This document shows, piece by piece, positions 16,835 to 26,586 of a DNA stretch of 49,149 nt. A program made the translations under genes and the position numbers. This stretch comes from CAYLJJ01 sp964384025. GTDB lineage: Bacteria > Myxococcota_A > Bradymonadia > UBA7976 > UBA1532. Within the stretch, counting starts at the first letter, position 1. Every line of letters begins with the position of its first letter. Location of the stretch: assembly GCA_964384025.1 (NCBI GenBank), contig CAYLJJ010000046.1, positions 1 to 49,149 on the forward strand, given 5' to 3'. The notes beneath the pieces are model-generated. The model saw only the letters and a program-made list of their open reading frames with translations. It was not told the DNA's origin and did not search any database.

Positions 16835-17800
16835 TCTGGATCACAGGCATCGCCGACCCCATCATCGTCGCTGTCCTCTTGGCCGGGGTTACTTATCTCT
16901 AGACAGTTGTCGCAGGCATCGCCGATCTCATCACCATCACCATCTTCTTGAATAGGATTGCTTATCTCTGAGCAGTTATCACAGGCATCGCCAACCTCAT
17001 CTCGATCACCATCATTTTGCTGGTTATTAGCTTGATCTATGCAGTTGTCGCAGGCATCGCCGATCTCATCACCATCACGATCATCTTGCTCTGGATTATC
17101 CTGAGTAGGACAGTTATCGCAGAGGTCACCAAGGAGGTCACCATCGATATCTTGTTGGTTGGCGTTGCTCATCGCAGGGCAGTTATCACATGGACTCCCA
17201 TGTCCATCTCCATCCGGGTCGCTCAGATCTGCTGAAAAAAGTACAGGGCAGTTGTCACATGCATCTCCAATTCCATCACCATCTCGATCTTCCTGGCCTA
17301 GGTTATCGTGAAAATCGCAGTTATCGCAGAGGTCTCCCAATGAATCACTGTCGGCGTTAGCCTGCTGATTGTTCCTGTTGTAGATGCAGTTATCGCAGGG
17401 ATCTCCAAGAAAGTCGCCATCGGTATTTGTATTGTTTGGATCCCAATCTAGATTGCAAAGGTCACATTTGCCATTGTTGATACCCGAGGTGGGACCATCT
17501 CCTAGACCATCATTATCTGTATCGATTTGATCTGGGTTTGCGAAATCTACACAGTTGTCGCAAGCATCGCCCGAACCATCTCTATCCTGATCTTGTTGAC
17601 CAGGGTTGTGTACCTCGGCACAGTTGTCGCATGCCGCCCCCAAACCATCATTATCGGGATCGTGTTGCTCTGGATTGGGGCGCCCAAGACAGTTGTCACA
17701 AGCATCTCCGGCACCATCACTATCACCATCTATTTGTCCAAAGTTAGCAACACTAGGACAGTTATCATCTCCATCCAAAATTCCATCTTCATCTTGATCG
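16831..17800 (-). repeat. Array of 14 thrombospondin type 3 repeats (69-bp period)
   Basis: Fourteen imperfect 69-bp units, each ending in a GDACDNC-type codon string, seen on the plus strand as recurring 'cagttgtcgcaggcatcgcc'-like blocks. One unit is enlarged (around 17440-17510) and carries extra cysteines and a Gly/Asn loop. The 23-codon period keeps the frame. This is a coding repeat, not a CRISPR array. Confidence 0.85.
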
Positions 17801-20800
17801 CTGAAATAACGGCACTCTCCGCCAATACAGAATCTCTGGTTACCTGCACGCTCATCGCAGGAACGATTGCATTGATTGCAGTGTAGAATGTTACTGTTTG
17901 TGTCAACGCACTCATTTCCACAAGGAGTAAATCCAGGACCACAGCTTGGATCACACTCTCCCTCATTACAGAAAAGCCCAGCTCCGCAAGAGCGATTGCA
18001 GCCTCCACAGTGCTGTCCATTTTCATAAGTGTTTACGCACTGATCATCGCAATCTTGCATATGATTACCAGGACAGTCGCACCTAGACCTGATACATTGT
18101 CCTCCCTCAGGACAGACCACTCCACAACCCCCACAATTGTTGGGATCATCCTCAATATTTCTACAGACAGAACCACAGAGTCGCTGATTTTCAGTGCAGA
18201 TGAGTTGACAGCGACTCTCTGAACAGGTCCAGCCAGGAGCACATTCATTACCACACCGACCGCAATGGCTTGGATCTCGACTGAGATCACGGCAGACGTC
18301 ATCACAGTCCGTCTCTGAGCCGCAGGTGCAGAGGCTCTCCTCACAGCGCCCGCCTAGAGGGCAGACGCGACCACACCCCCCACAATGGTTTAAGTCGGTG
18401 CTGAGATCACGGCAGATTCCATCACAGCCCTCTAGATCTCCTGTGCAGGAGATCTGACACTGGCCTTCGTCACAGATGAAGCCAGGAGCACATATCTGAC
18501 CACAGCGACCACAGTTATTGCGATCATTTTCAAGGTCACGACACCAGCCATCACAGTTGTCCAAACCAAGCTGGCATTGGAGGCTACACTCTCCTCCAGC
18601 ACACACCTGACCCTGCGAACAGGAGGTCTCACAGTCGCCGCAGAACTCTCGATCTGTCATCGGATCGTGGCAGCTGCCCTCACACTCGATCTGCTCATCA
18701 GAGCAGGAGACATCGCAGATCCCATCTTTGCAAATCTGCCCCTCTTCACACGCTCGGTTGCAACCTCCACAGTGTCTTCGATCAAATTGGGTGTCGGTGC
18801 AAACCCCATCACAAAGTTCGCGCTCATCGCAGGTACAGCGGCTGTTATCACATCGCGCACCCGGAGGACACTCTTGTGTACAATTTCCACAATTATTACG
18901 ATCTGTACTGAGATCTCGGCAGATCCCTGAGCAGTTGGTAAGATCTGAATCGCAATTGGTTACACAGTTCCTATTACTACATAATTTTCCATTTTCACAA
19001 ACATTACCACAACTTCCACAATTAAAACGATCAATATCAATATTGATACAAATACCATTGCACTCACGCATACCGTCATCTTGACCATGAGGTGTGTTTG
19101 GTTGCCGACAAGTACATATAGAATTCTCACAGCGACCTCCAATAGCACATTGTTCTCCACATCCACCACAGTTGTTTTGATCTTGGCTTAAGTCTCTACA
19201 AATATCATCACAATTCTGGAGTCCCCTTCCGCAGTCGAGTTGACAGACTCCATCACTACAGACTTCTCCTGCCTGACATGTATTTGCACAACGGCCACAG
19301 TTGTTACGATCGTGTAAGAGGTCCCTACAGATTTGCGTGCATCCATCAGGGCCACAGTCCTCTTCACAATTGCTTAATTCTCCACAGGAACATACACTGT
19401 TGCTGCATTCTCCAAAAATCTGGCAACTTTGAGCACAATCTCCACAATTTCTGGAATCTGTACTGGTATCACGACAAATACCTTCACATTCAGTCAGTTC
19501 ATCGCTACAATTTGGTACGCATCCACCAGCATTGCATACCTCTCCCGGTTGGCAAAGTCGTTCACATCCGCCACAGTGAGCACGATCTGTCAGCGGATCT
19601 CGACAATAGCCACTGCAATCGATCAGGCCCTCTCCACAACTCACCTGACAGACACCCTCTGAGCAGACCTCACCATCACGGCAGCGTGTACTACAGCGCC
19701 CACAGTTTTCTCGGTCAATACGAGTATCTTTACAGATTCCAGCACATTCTACCCAATCACCACAAGAACACTGACCATCTTGGCAAAGGCCACCTATTGG
19801 ACAACGGTTTCCGCACCCTCCACAGTTGAAAGGATCAGTCTCAAAATCTCGACACGTTCCATTGCAAAGATTGAGTTCATTACTACAATTTTCTCTACAT
19901 TCTCCACTACTGCAAACTGTTCCGTCTTGGCATGGAGTGTTACATCGGCCACAGTGGTCACGATCTGTTTGTGTATCTCGGCACACATCATTGCAAACGG
20001 TCAACCCCCCTCCACACTGAACGACACAGCGTCCTTCACTACAAAATCGAGCATCTGCGCATGGATAGTCGCATTCTCCACAATGTTCAACATCATTTGT
20101 AATATCACGGCAACTGTTAGAGCAAAGGATCAGAGGTGGTTCACATGAATCTCCACACTTCCCTCCGCTACAAACCTCTCCTAATGCACAAGCATTCCCA
20201 CATTCACCACAACTGCTTATGTCCGCTTGAATATTCGTACATATTCCACTACAACTCTCCATATTACCAAGGCATCTGCACTCTCCGTTTATACAACGAC
20301 GATCATCAGTGCAAATGACGCCACAGCTACCACAATTGCTTTCATCAGAAATAAGCTGTGCTGCGTCTGTATCTGTTACACCATTGCAATCTTCATCTCT
20401 TGAGATTTCAGAACAAATTTCAACAGTCGGGGTCTTTTGGCCTTCACAATCTCCCCAATTTTTCCCGTTTTCTTGACCAAACTTGCAAGTTTCTAGCCCT
20501 CCGACACAGACACCAACTCCATCAGTGCCAGGAGTTCCAGTATAACAATAACGAGTTATCAATGGTTTACCTAGGTTCTTATCGATAAGACCATCACAAT
20601 TATTGTCTTTCCCATCGCATTCTTCAGCAGTTTCGTCGGGCCGGTTGAATATTTCTGGAGGATCCTTCCAACCCTCAACTCCATGGCAAATCTGCCTCAT
20701 CTCGGTGCAAACTCCGAGATGGTTGCTGGTATTCGGAGCATCAAGGTCTTCATCAATACTGCCGTCACAGTCATTATCAAGACCATCACAGTCTTCCTCA

Positions 20801-21333
20801 GCCCAAGGAATATCTGGAAGTGTACTGAAACATGGGCCATTATCTTCCTTGAAGTCAAATATAGCCCTTAGCCCATCTGCTTCGACCGTCTGGCTGGGTT
20901 CATCCAAACGAATCAAACAAGGGCCTGTACAGCGAGTTTTATAGTCCCAGGTCCCAGCTTTGCAGTCAGCCTCAGTAAAACCGGAACCAAAGAGAAAGAG
21001 GCTGGCCTGCATCACGAAGCCAGGCGCAACGGGGATCACCGCCTCCCCCCTCGGCTCTAAATAACCACTGCCTTTCTCATAATGAAGTGGAATGAAGTAA
21101 CTCTCCGCAAGGCCAGCGTCCTCCACCTCTCGCTTGATCGCAAAGCAGCCGTTGATCCCCTCCTTAAGGTTCGGATGCAGCGCACTGCGACAAGCACTCT
21201 GTGGACCTAGAGCGGGAGGGGTCCCCAAACAGGAGCTGAGGCTGACGGTTACGTTCAAAGGCCCTTGCTCTTCCTCTCCACAGGCAAACAGAGAGCAGAG
21301 GCTCAAGCTGAGCGCCCCAAACCGAAGATTCAT
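16831..21333 (-). CDS. 1500-aa Cys-rich lipoprotein with thrombospondin type 3 repeats
   Basis: From ATG 21333 (GGGGGA upstream) the protein opens with a lipoprotein signal, MNLRFGALSLSLCSLFAC. An N-terminal domain of ~150 residues is followed by three MopE-like Asp/Cys motifs (EDCDGLDNDCDGSIDEDL and two more). Then come about 20 units of ~40 residues with the pattern C-x3-C-x-D-x4-D-x2-NCG-x-CG-x2-C-x2-G-x2-C-x2-G-x-C, the Stig1/MXAN_6577-like type. The C-terminus holds 14 thrombospondin type 3 units of 23 residues (D-D-D-x-x-G-D-x-C-D-N-C), predicted to bind calcium. The protein is probably a surface-displayed, disulphide-rich, Ca-stabilised stalk or adhesin. No catalytic site is seen. The stretch coding for the Cys units (about 18850-20600) is visibly AT-richer than neighbouring genes. 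Confidence 0.88.
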   Translation of the reverse strand: MNLRFGALSLSLCSLFACGEEEQGPLNVTVSLSSCLGTPPALGPQSACRSALHPNLKEGINGCFAIKREVEDAGLAESYFIPLHYEKGSGYLEPRGEAVIPVAPGFVMQASLFLFGSGFTEADCKAGTWDYKTRCTGPCLIRLDEPSQTVEADGLRAIFDFKEDNGPCFSTLPDIPWAEEDCDGLDNDCDGSIDEDLDAPNTSNHLGVCTEMRQICHGVEGWKDPPEIFNRPDETAEECDGKDNNCDGLIDKNLGKPLITRYCYTGTPGTDGVGVCVGGLETCKFGQENGKNWGDCEGQKTPTVEICSEISRDEDCNGVTDTDAAQLISDESNCGSCGVICTDDRRCINGECRCLGNMESCSGICTNIQADISSCGECGNACALGEVCSGGKCGDSCEPPLILCSNSCRDITNDVEHCGECDYPCADARFCSEGRCVVQCGGGLTVCNDVCRDTQTDRDHCGRCNTPCQDGTVCSSGECRENCSNELNLCNGTCRDFETDPFNCGGCGNRCPIGGLCQDGQCSCGDWVECAGICKDTRIDRENCGRCSTRCRDGEVCSEGVCQVSCGEGLIDCSGYCRDPLTDRAHCGGCERLCQPGEVCNAGGCVPNCSDELTECEGICRDTSTDSRNCGDCAQSCQIFGECSNSVCSCGELSNCEEDCGPDGCTQICRDLLHDRNNCGRCANTCQAGEVCSDGVCQLDCGRGLQNCDDICRDLSQDQNNCGGCGEQCAIGGRCENSICTCRQPNTPHGQDDGMRECNGICINIDIDRFNCGSCGNVCENGKLCSNRNCVTNCDSDLTNCSGICRDLSTDRNNCGNCTQECPPGARCDNSRCTCDERELCDGVCTDTQFDRRHCGGCNRACEEGQICKDGICDVSCSDEQIECEGSCHDPMTDREFCGDCETSCSQGQVCAGGECSLQCQLGLDNCDGWCRDLENDRNNCGRCGQICAPGFICDEGQCQISCTGDLEGCDGICRDLSTDLNHCGGCGRVCPLGGRCEESLCTCGSETDCDDVCRDLSRDPSHCGRCGNECAPGWTCSESRCQLICTENQRLCGSVCRNIEDDPNNCGGCGVVCPEGGQCIRSRCDCPGNHMQDCDDQCVNTYENGQHCGGCNRSCGAGLFCNEGECDPSCGPGFTPCGNECVDTNSNILHCNQCNRSCDERAGNQRFCIGGECRYFSDQDEDGILDGDDNCPSVANFGQIDGDSDGAGDACDNCLGRPNPEQHDPDNDGLGAACDNCAEVHNPGQQDQDRDGSGDACDNCVDFANPDQIDTDNDGLGDGPTSGINNGKCDLCNLDWDPNNTNTDGDFLGDPCDNCIYNRNNQQANADSDSLGDLCDNCDFHDNLGQEDRDGDGIGDACDNCPVLFSADLSDPDGDGHGSPCDNCPAMSNANQQDIDGDLLGDLCDNCPTQDNPEQDDRDGDEIGDACDNCIDQANNQQNDGDRDEVGDACDNCSEISNPIQEDGDGDEIGDACDNCLEISNPGQEDSDDDGVGDACDPD
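17810..20340 (-). repeat. Array of about 20 Cys-rich modules (~120-bp period)
   Basis: About twenty units centred on (N/H)CGxC. Longer units with a C-x4-5-L-x2-C entry alternate with shorter ones having a CxCG entry, so the repeat is partly a two-unit repeat. The spacing suggests growth by duplication of pairs. Confidence 0.75.
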
Positions 21334-21703
21334 AGGTCCCCCATAAGTGATTTCAGGGCAATTCTTGCGCTCGTTCCTGTTCAAGATCAAACCCGAATTG
21401 CGGCACCTCTCTCTCGAAGATCTGGAATCGCAAAGCGCCGCCGAATTTGACCAATGCCTTCAACGTGCCAGGCGATCTGTTCAGTGAGTTTCTGGTCGTG
21501 CGTGATCCTGCGAACTCTTCACGCAGTTCACCAGTGACTCTGTTGGTAGATCATCAGAATTGCTTCTGGATTGGCACCTGAGCCGAAAGCTGAATCATCC
21601 TCTCCGAAGGGCATCTGGGCTCATCGTCTCTGCCCAGTCTGCCTTGTCAGATGGGCAGATCAACACTCATAATCATACACCTTCTCCTCCCGTGAGTCCC
21701 GAG
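21334..21703. other. Divergent intergenic region
   Basis: 370 bp between the divergent starts of the Cys-rich lipoprotein and the methyltransferase-like gene. An open frame from 21560 runs into the latter but lacks a ribosome site and would bury the signal peptide, so it is read as noncoding. One good promoter-like match lies at 21644-21673; nothing else clear is seen. Confidence 0.5.
21644..21673 (+). promoter_or_regulatory. Sigma70-type promoter for the methyltransferase-like gene
   Basis: TTGTCA (21644-21649) and CATAAT (21668-21673) are separated by 18 bp; each box matches the consensus in five of six positions. Transcription would begin near 21680, about 24 bp before ATG 21704. This supports the short, signal-peptide-bearing start. 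Confidence 0.5.
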
Positions 21704-22471
21704 ATGAAGCTCCCTCTGCTGCTCCTCGCTGTGTTCACTTTCATACCTCATAAGAGCAAGGCAGAGTCGCCCAGCAGCCCAGCAGCTCAAGCCCATGACC
21801 CCTCAAATCCTCCCATAGACTGTCCACTGCGCAAACAGGGGCTTGAGCCCGCCAGGATGCGAGCCTTCAAGGAGGTTGAGAACTATATCGCCTTCCTTGA
21901 ACGTCCAGATAGAGCCATCTGGCAGAGACCCGATGAGGTGATCGCGGCTCTCAACCTCCAGGGGACAGAGCAGATCATAGATCTCGGCGCAGGCTCTGGT
22001 TACTTTGCATTTCGCTTCGCTCAGGCTCTGCCCAAAGGGCGAGTGATCGCCGCTGATGTTGAACCTGAGATGCTTCGTCACCTATACCATAAGGCGATAG
22101 CGGAGGGTGTAGAGAACATCGAGGTGAAACTCATCCAGAAAGATGATCCAGGGATCCCTGAAGGGATCGATCTGATCTTCATCTGTGATGTGCTTCACCA
22201 TGTCTCAGATCGACCCGCTTGGCTGAGCAAAATCAGCGCTGCGATGAAGCCCGGTGCCAAGCTGCTGCTCATTGAGTTCAAAGAAGGCAAATTGCCAAAA
22301 GGTCCACCTGAGTCTCTGAAGATCCCTCGTGATGCTCTCCTAAAGCTGATGGCTCAGGTGGGTCTTCAACTCAGCTCTGAACGCAGCGATCTGCTGCCCT
22401 ATCAAAGCTTTCTCCTCTTCCAAAAGCCAAAATCTCAAAGTACTAACTTGAAAAATCCAAACAGGGAATAA
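21704..22471 (+). CDS. Exported class I SAM methyltransferase-like protein
   Basis: 255 residues from ATG 21704. A signal peptide (MKLPLLLLAVFTFIPHKSKAE) precedes a short Pro/Ser linker and a class I methyltransferase fold: QRPDEVIAAL, motif I IIDLGAGSGYFAFRFA, the acidic loop VIAADVEPEML, then DLIFICDVLHHVSDR (motif IV region) and LLLIEFKEG. An exported SAM enzyme is odd because SAM is cytoplasmic, yet a family with this layout is widespread in Myxococcota and Planctomycetes. It may be membrane-attached by an uncleaved signal, or bind another ligand. Substrate unknown. It is followed 47 bp later by another exported protein. Confidence 0.8.
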   Translation: MKLPLLLLAVFTFIPHKSKAESPSSPAAQAHDPSNPPIDCPLRKQGLEPARMRAFKEVENYIAFLERPDRAIWQRPDEVIAALNLQGTEQIIDLGAGSGYFAFRFAQALPKGRVIAADVEPEMLRHLYHKAIAEGVENIEVKLIQKDDPGIPEGIDLIFICDVLHHVSDRPAWLSKISAAMKPGAKLLLIEFKEGKLPKGPPESLKIPRDALLKLMAQVGLQLSSERSDLLPYQSFLLFQKPKSQSTNLKNPNRE

Positions 22472-22518
22472 AGTGAGTAAGGTCACGTCCGCTGCGGCCG
22501 CCTAAGGAGGTTCTACCG

Positions 22519-23202
22519 ATGATACGTCTTCTGCTTCTTTTTCTCGCCTTTGGCTTCAACTCAGGGATCGCCAAAAGTAAATATAAGATCAAGGGCGCGA
22601 GTAAGCTCGCGACCTTCATCGTCAAGAAGGTTGTCCCCCGCCAGATCCAAGGGCAGCGCCTTGAGCTGGATCTCTACCTCTACAAGCGAGGAGGCCAAGC
22701 TCAATCTGATGTTGCCATCTACTGGATCGAGGGGAGGCGCAAGAGCACCCTCTGGCAAGGCCGCGCTCGTTTTGCTGGAACTCGGTCAGGCTTTCGCCGA
22801 GCAGTCACCGTTGATCTCTCAGGCAAAAACCTTCAGCGTGGACATCTAGAAGTAGTCTCTCTGAGCTGCGCTCAAAAGCGTTCCTGCAAAAAGAGCCTTA
22901 AACTAGAGGGAGGAGATCTGAAGATCACCGGTCGCCCTCAGTTTGAACGCAGAGGAACGAACACCATCTTGAAGCTGGACCTCAAGAACTCAGCGCCTCA
23001 AAATATGGGCGCTTGTCGCATCGAATTGATGGTGGCTCGCAAAATAGAAAAGCGCTGGCAGCTCAGAGGTCTCAGAGCAGGTGCTGTCCAGGAGCTGAAG
23101 TGGAACTATCCAGAGAAGTTTAGAAATAAGAGGTATGAAGTTAAGATCAACTGCAAAGATATGATCAGTTCAAACAACAAGAACCGTGGGCGCCTGCGTT
23201 GA
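22519..23202 (+). CDS. Small basic exported protein of unknown function
   Basis: 227 residues behind a near-perfect ribosome site (TAAGGAGGT, eight bases before ATG). Signal peptide MIRLLLLFLAFGFNSGIAKS. The mature protein is Lys/Arg-rich and beta-like, and looks like two similar Ig-like halves: an ELDLYLYKRGG...VAIYWIEGRR half and a KLDLKNSAP...CRIELMVARK half. Four cysteines in two pairs may form disulphides. Resembles CARDB-like adhesion modules in pattern, but no firm match can be claimed. Probably cotranscribed with the methyltransferase-like gene. Confidence 0.65.
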   Translation: MIRLLLLFLAFGFNSGIAKSKYKIKGASKLATFIVKKVVPRQIQGQRLELDLYLYKRGGQAQSDVAIYWIEGRRKSTLWQGRARFAGTRSGFRRAVTVDLSGKNLQRGHLEVVSLSCAQKRSCKKSLKLEGGDLKITGRPQFERRGTNTILKLDLKNSAPQNMGACRIELMVARKIEKRWQLRGLRAGAVQELKWNYPEKFRNKRYEVKINCKDMISSNNKNRGRLR

Positions 23203-23209
23203 TCTCTCC

Positions 23210-24307
23210 TTAATCTTCACCTTCCTCCTTATCTTTCACCAGATCTTCTGCCTTTTGAAAAAAATCTTTGAACTGATTTCGTAGAGCTGCGCTGGCGTCA
23301 CTGACGCTCTCTCCCAGATCTCCAAAAAACCTAAAGAGAGGATCTGAAGACTCAGCCAAACGCTCCTTAAACTCCTCAACGCTCTCGGTGATGTCCTTAT
23401 AGATTTCCCCCTCATCACCCCGACGCGAATATTCGCCAGAGAGGATCTTCTCATAATGCCCAGAGTCAACCCAGTGCTTCAGTTCAGCCAAACGCAGCAC
23501 AGAGGAGGGGTGACTCTGATGGAGGAGGTTGAGGAGCTTGAGTGCCCCATCTCGAAGATCTCCCTCCTGCTCATAATCCTCAGCTTGCTTGATGAACTCC
23601 TCCACGCTCATCTCATCCAAGCGCCGCCCTCCAGCAGTCTTCATATGAATCTGGTAAGCAAGCCAGGGGTCTTGAAGACAGAGCAGCCCTGCTCGATCAG
23701 CAGAGAGTTCCGATTTGCGATCCCACTCCTTGAGAGCCATCAACACGCCCCAGATCGCCAAGCTGGCTACCGGGAGACCCAGACGAAAAAGGGCCATATT
23801 GAGCATGAGGCGGATCATCGTCTTATAGAGTGCATGCCCAGAGAGGATATGTCCCAGCTCATGGCCAATGACAAAGCGCAGCTCTTCATCTTCTAAGAGA
23901 TCAAGGGTCCCCGAGTTAAGAACGATAAAGGGCTCATCCATCCCCATCGCGCCCGCGTTGACCACAGGGTTTTGCGCCACAAAGAGAGCAGGGGGCTCCA
24001 TATCCAGGATCTCACAGCACTCCTGATAGACAACCCAGACGCGAGAGAGCTGCTTCTCTGAGACCCGCACCGCGTTGGCTAAGAAGAGCAGCTTGAGGCT
24101 GCGCTCACTGACCACCCCAAAGAGCTTGCGCATCACCTGCTCAAAACCAGGGACCTTTCTCAGGGCACTTAAAGCGGTTCGATCCGTGGGGTGCTCGTAG
24201 GCTCTAGGGCCGATTTGTGGGAAGCAGACTCGATCTTTGGGTTGAGGCTTAGACCCCTCTCGATTGCGAGCGAAGATCTCCTTGATGGAGTCTCGTTCCT
24301 GGCTCAT
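23210..24307 (-). CDS. M48-family zinc metallopeptidase
   Basis: 365 residues from ATG 24307 with CAGGAGGAGAG upstream. Carries the M48 signature HELGHILSGH (zinc ligands His149 and His153) and the third ligand in KSELSADRAGLLC (Glu200), 47 residues downstream. One hydrophobic segment (about 168-192) between the two could be a membrane anchor, as in HtpX and Ste24 relatives. The N-terminal 100 residues carry YEHPTDRTALSALRKVPGF, a feature of the larger group of M48 proteins with a DUF-type N-terminus. The C-terminal ~100 residues are acidic and helical. Likely a membrane-associated housekeeping peptidase; substrate unknown. Divergent from recQ with 165 bp between. Confidence 0.88.
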   Translation of the reverse strand: MSQERDSIKEIFARNREGSKPQPKDRVCFPQIGPRAYEHPTDRTALSALRKVPGFEQVMRKLFGVVSERSLKLLFLANAVRVSEKQLSRVWVVYQECCEILDMEPPALFVAQNPVVNAGAMGMDEPFIVLNSGTLDLLEDEELRFVIGHELGHILSGHALYKTMIRLMLNMALFRLGLPVASLAIWGVLMALKEWDRKSELSADRAGLLCLQDPWLAYQIHMKTAGGRRLDEMSVEEFIKQAEDYEQEGDLRDGALKLLNLLHQSHPSSVLRLAELKHWVDSGHYEKILSGEYSRRGDEGEIYKDITESVEEFKERLAESSDPLFRFFGDLGESVSDASAALRNQFKDFFQKAEDLVKDKEEGED

Positions 24308-24472
24308 GCTCTCTCCTCCTGGCTTTGATCCTGAGTGGATTCAAGTTAACTTATGAACTCTGGCGAGACATTTCAAAGGTCCCCTGAGAGCCTGGGGCTC
24401 GCGAGAGATGAGAATCGTGCAGATTATCTGCTCGCGACTTTTTAACATGCTTGGGAGATTGAGCAGGTTCAG

Positions 24473-26560
24473 ATGCTGCACAGTGCGCTCAAAAAATATT
24501 TCGGCTTTGAGCAGTTCCATAAAGGGCAAGAGGCGGTTATCCAGGATGTCATGGCAGGACGCCCCACGGTGGCGATCATGCCCACAGGTGCAGGAAAGAG
24601 CCTCTGTTATCAACTCCCCGCCCTGCTCCTAGATGGGATTACCGTGGTGGTTTCTCCCCTTATCGCTCTGATGAAGGATCAAGTAGACAGCTTGCGCGCC
24701 CGAGGCATCCCCGCAGAGTCGATCAACAGCAGCCAAAGCCCAGAAGCGCGTCAAGAAACCCTCCAAAATCTAATGTCTGGGCAGTGTCGCATCATCTATA
24801 TCGCCCCTGAGCGCTTTCGTCAGAACAGCTTTATCCACACTCTCCAGCGACAAAAAATCGCCCTCTTCGCGGTAGATGAGGCTCACTGTATCTCTCGTTG
24901 GGGTCATGATTTTCGCCCCGATTATGTGCGCCTGGGCGAGGTCTTAGAGCGGCTAAAGCCTCCTCAGATTTTGGCCTGCACCGCGACGGCCACCCCGGAC
25001 GTTCGCGAAGATATCCATAGGGTCCTGGGCTTGAATGCTCCCAGCGTTCATGTCGCTGGCTTCCTCAGGAGCAATCTCTTCTTGGAGACACAGCACTGCA
25101 GCGGAGATCGAGACCGATGGCGGCGTGTCCTCTCCTTCCTGTCCAGCGAGATCGCTCGACAGGGCGCATTGATCCTATATGCCAGCACGCGCAAGCGCGT
25201 GGAGCACTTCGCTGATCTCTGCGCTGGAGAGCTGGGTGACAGGATGGTGGTTCGCTACCACGGAGGGATGCAGGAGTCTGCGCGTACCGAGAGCCAAGAG
25301 CGCTTCATGTCAGGACAGGCACGGGTGGCTGTGGCCACCAACGCCTTTGGTATGGGCGTTGACCGAGCGGATGTAAGAGCTGTGCTCCATCTGGATCTGC
25401 CTCGCACTGTCGAGGGCTACTATCAGGAGGTGGGCCGCGCCGGTCGAGATGGAGAGCCCGCTCACTGTCTCCTGCTCTATAACCCCAACGACAGCCGCAT
25501 TCATGAGTTCCTCATCGATCTGAGTCACCCCAGCCGAGAGGCTTTTAAGGCGGTCTGGTCGATGCTGCATAAGGTCCCTTCCGATCTTCGAGTCAAGACA
25601 GATCTCCTGGATGCGCAGGTCCGAATGTTGGACCTACGCTGCTCTACAGATGCGATTCTGCGACAGCTTCAGCGTCTTGATCTTATCCGTTATGAGGGAG
25701 AGCGGCTCATCAGCGTCCCTGCTGGTGCCCCCGAAGCGCTACAAGAGTTGGGGATCCCCTTTGAGGAGATCGAGCGACATCGAGGCTATGAGCTGCAGAA
25801 GCTGCGGTTGATGCGGCGCTTTATTCACCACTCCTCCTGCCGTCATGCCTTTATCCTAGACTACTTCGGAGAGGAGATGGAGGGAAGCTGCCCCGGCTGT
25901 GATCGCTGCGGAGGCAGCCGAGAGGGGGGGCTCGGTGTAGAATCAGGGGAGCCCAGCCCTGAAGAGGCGCTCATCATCCGTAAGGCTCTGGCGGGGGTGG
26001 CGCGAGCTGAGGGGCGCTTTGGCCTTAAAAAGGTTGCAGCGATGCTCTTCGGTTCTCGCGCCAAGACCCTCACCCGCACCTCCCTGATCCATCTGAGCAC
26101 CCACGGCATCCTCAAGGAGTTGGGTCGAGAGCGCTGTGAGGAGCTGCTTTTGCTCCTGATCGATCGGGGCCTTTGCCGAGTGATTGGGGATGACTACCCT
26201 CTCATTCAGATCACAGCAGAGGGTTGGGAGTTGATGCAGGGTCGTAGTCTGGGAAGCTTTAAACTGCCTCCCAACTTCAACCCCAAGAGCAAAGAGAGCA
26301 GCCCCAGGGGAGAGATAGATCACTCAGAGCTGGATGAAAACTTAGAAGCTTGGTTACGACATTTTCGCTTGGAGCAAGCTCGGATACGAGGAGTGCCTGC
26401 TTTTCAGATCTTCCCTAACAGCGTGCTTCAGATCCTTGCCAGTCGTCCCCCTTCAACTGAGCGTCAGTTTCTGTTGGTTAAGGGCTTGGGGCGCACCCGT
26501 TGGAGCCAGTTTGGTCAAGCCCTCTTAGATGGGCTTCAAAAGCGTAGCGCTCACCCATAG
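24473..26560 (+). CDS. recQ: ATP-dependent DNA helicase RecQ
   Basis: 695 residues. A 3'-5' DNA helicase for recombination and replication-fork repair. Motif 0 and Walker A: FGFEQFHKGQEAVIQ and PTGAGKSLCYQ (residues 37-46); Walker B DEAH at 135-138 followed by the aromatic-rich loop CISRWGHDFRPDY; motif V/VI ATNAFGMGVDRADVR and YYQEVGRAGRDG. The RecQ zinc site has Cys456, Cys473, Cys476 and Cys479. A winged-helix RQC region follows, and an HRDC domain fills about 620-690. Length is slightly above the 610 of E. coli RecQ because of linkers. Divergent from the M48 gene; pepP follows 26 bp later on the same strand. Confidence 0.95.
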   Translation: MLHSALKKYFGFEQFHKGQEAVIQDVMAGRPTVAIMPTGAGKSLCYQLPALLLDGITVVVSPLIALMKDQVDSLRARGIPAESINSSQSPEARQETLQNLMSGQCRIIYIAPERFRQNSFIHTLQRQKIALFAVDEAHCISRWGHDFRPDYVRLGEVLERLKPPQILACTATATPDVREDIHRVLGLNAPSVHVAGFLRSNLFLETQHCSGDRDRWRRVLSFLSSEIARQGALILYASTRKRVEHFADLCAGELGDRMVVRYHGGMQESARTESQERFMSGQARVAVATNAFGMGVDRADVRAVLHLDLPRTVEGYYQEVGRAGRDGEPAHCLLLYNPNDSRIHEFLIDLSHPSREAFKAVWSMLHKVPSDLRVKTDLLDAQVRMLDLRCSTDAILRQLQRLDLIRYEGERLISVPAGAPEALQELGIPFEEIERHRGYELQKLRLMRRFIHHSSCRHAFILDYFGEEMEGSCPGCDRCGGSREGGLGVESGEPSPEEALIIRKALAGVARAEGRFGLKKVAAMLFGSRAKTLTRTSLIHLSTHGILKELGRERCEELLLLLIDRGLCRVIGDDYPLIQITAEGWELMQGRSLGSFKLPPNFNPKSKESSPRGEIDHSELDENLEAWLRHFRLEQARIRGVPAFQIFPNSVLQILASRPPSTERQFLLVKGLGRTRWSQFGQALLDGLQKRSAHP

Positions 26561-26586
26561 GATGAAACCACAAAGAGGAGTTAAGC

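Noticed and set aside
16831..18000. Regular ~69-bp repeats on the plus strand resembling a CRISPR array
   Set aside because: They translate on the minus strand to in-frame thrombospondin type 3 units (GDACDNC); unit variation is at protein level and no cas genes exist nearby.
21560..21703. N-terminal extension of the methyltransferase-like gene to a start at 21560
   Set aside because: No ribosome site, it would bury the signal peptide, and a good promoter match lies inside it.
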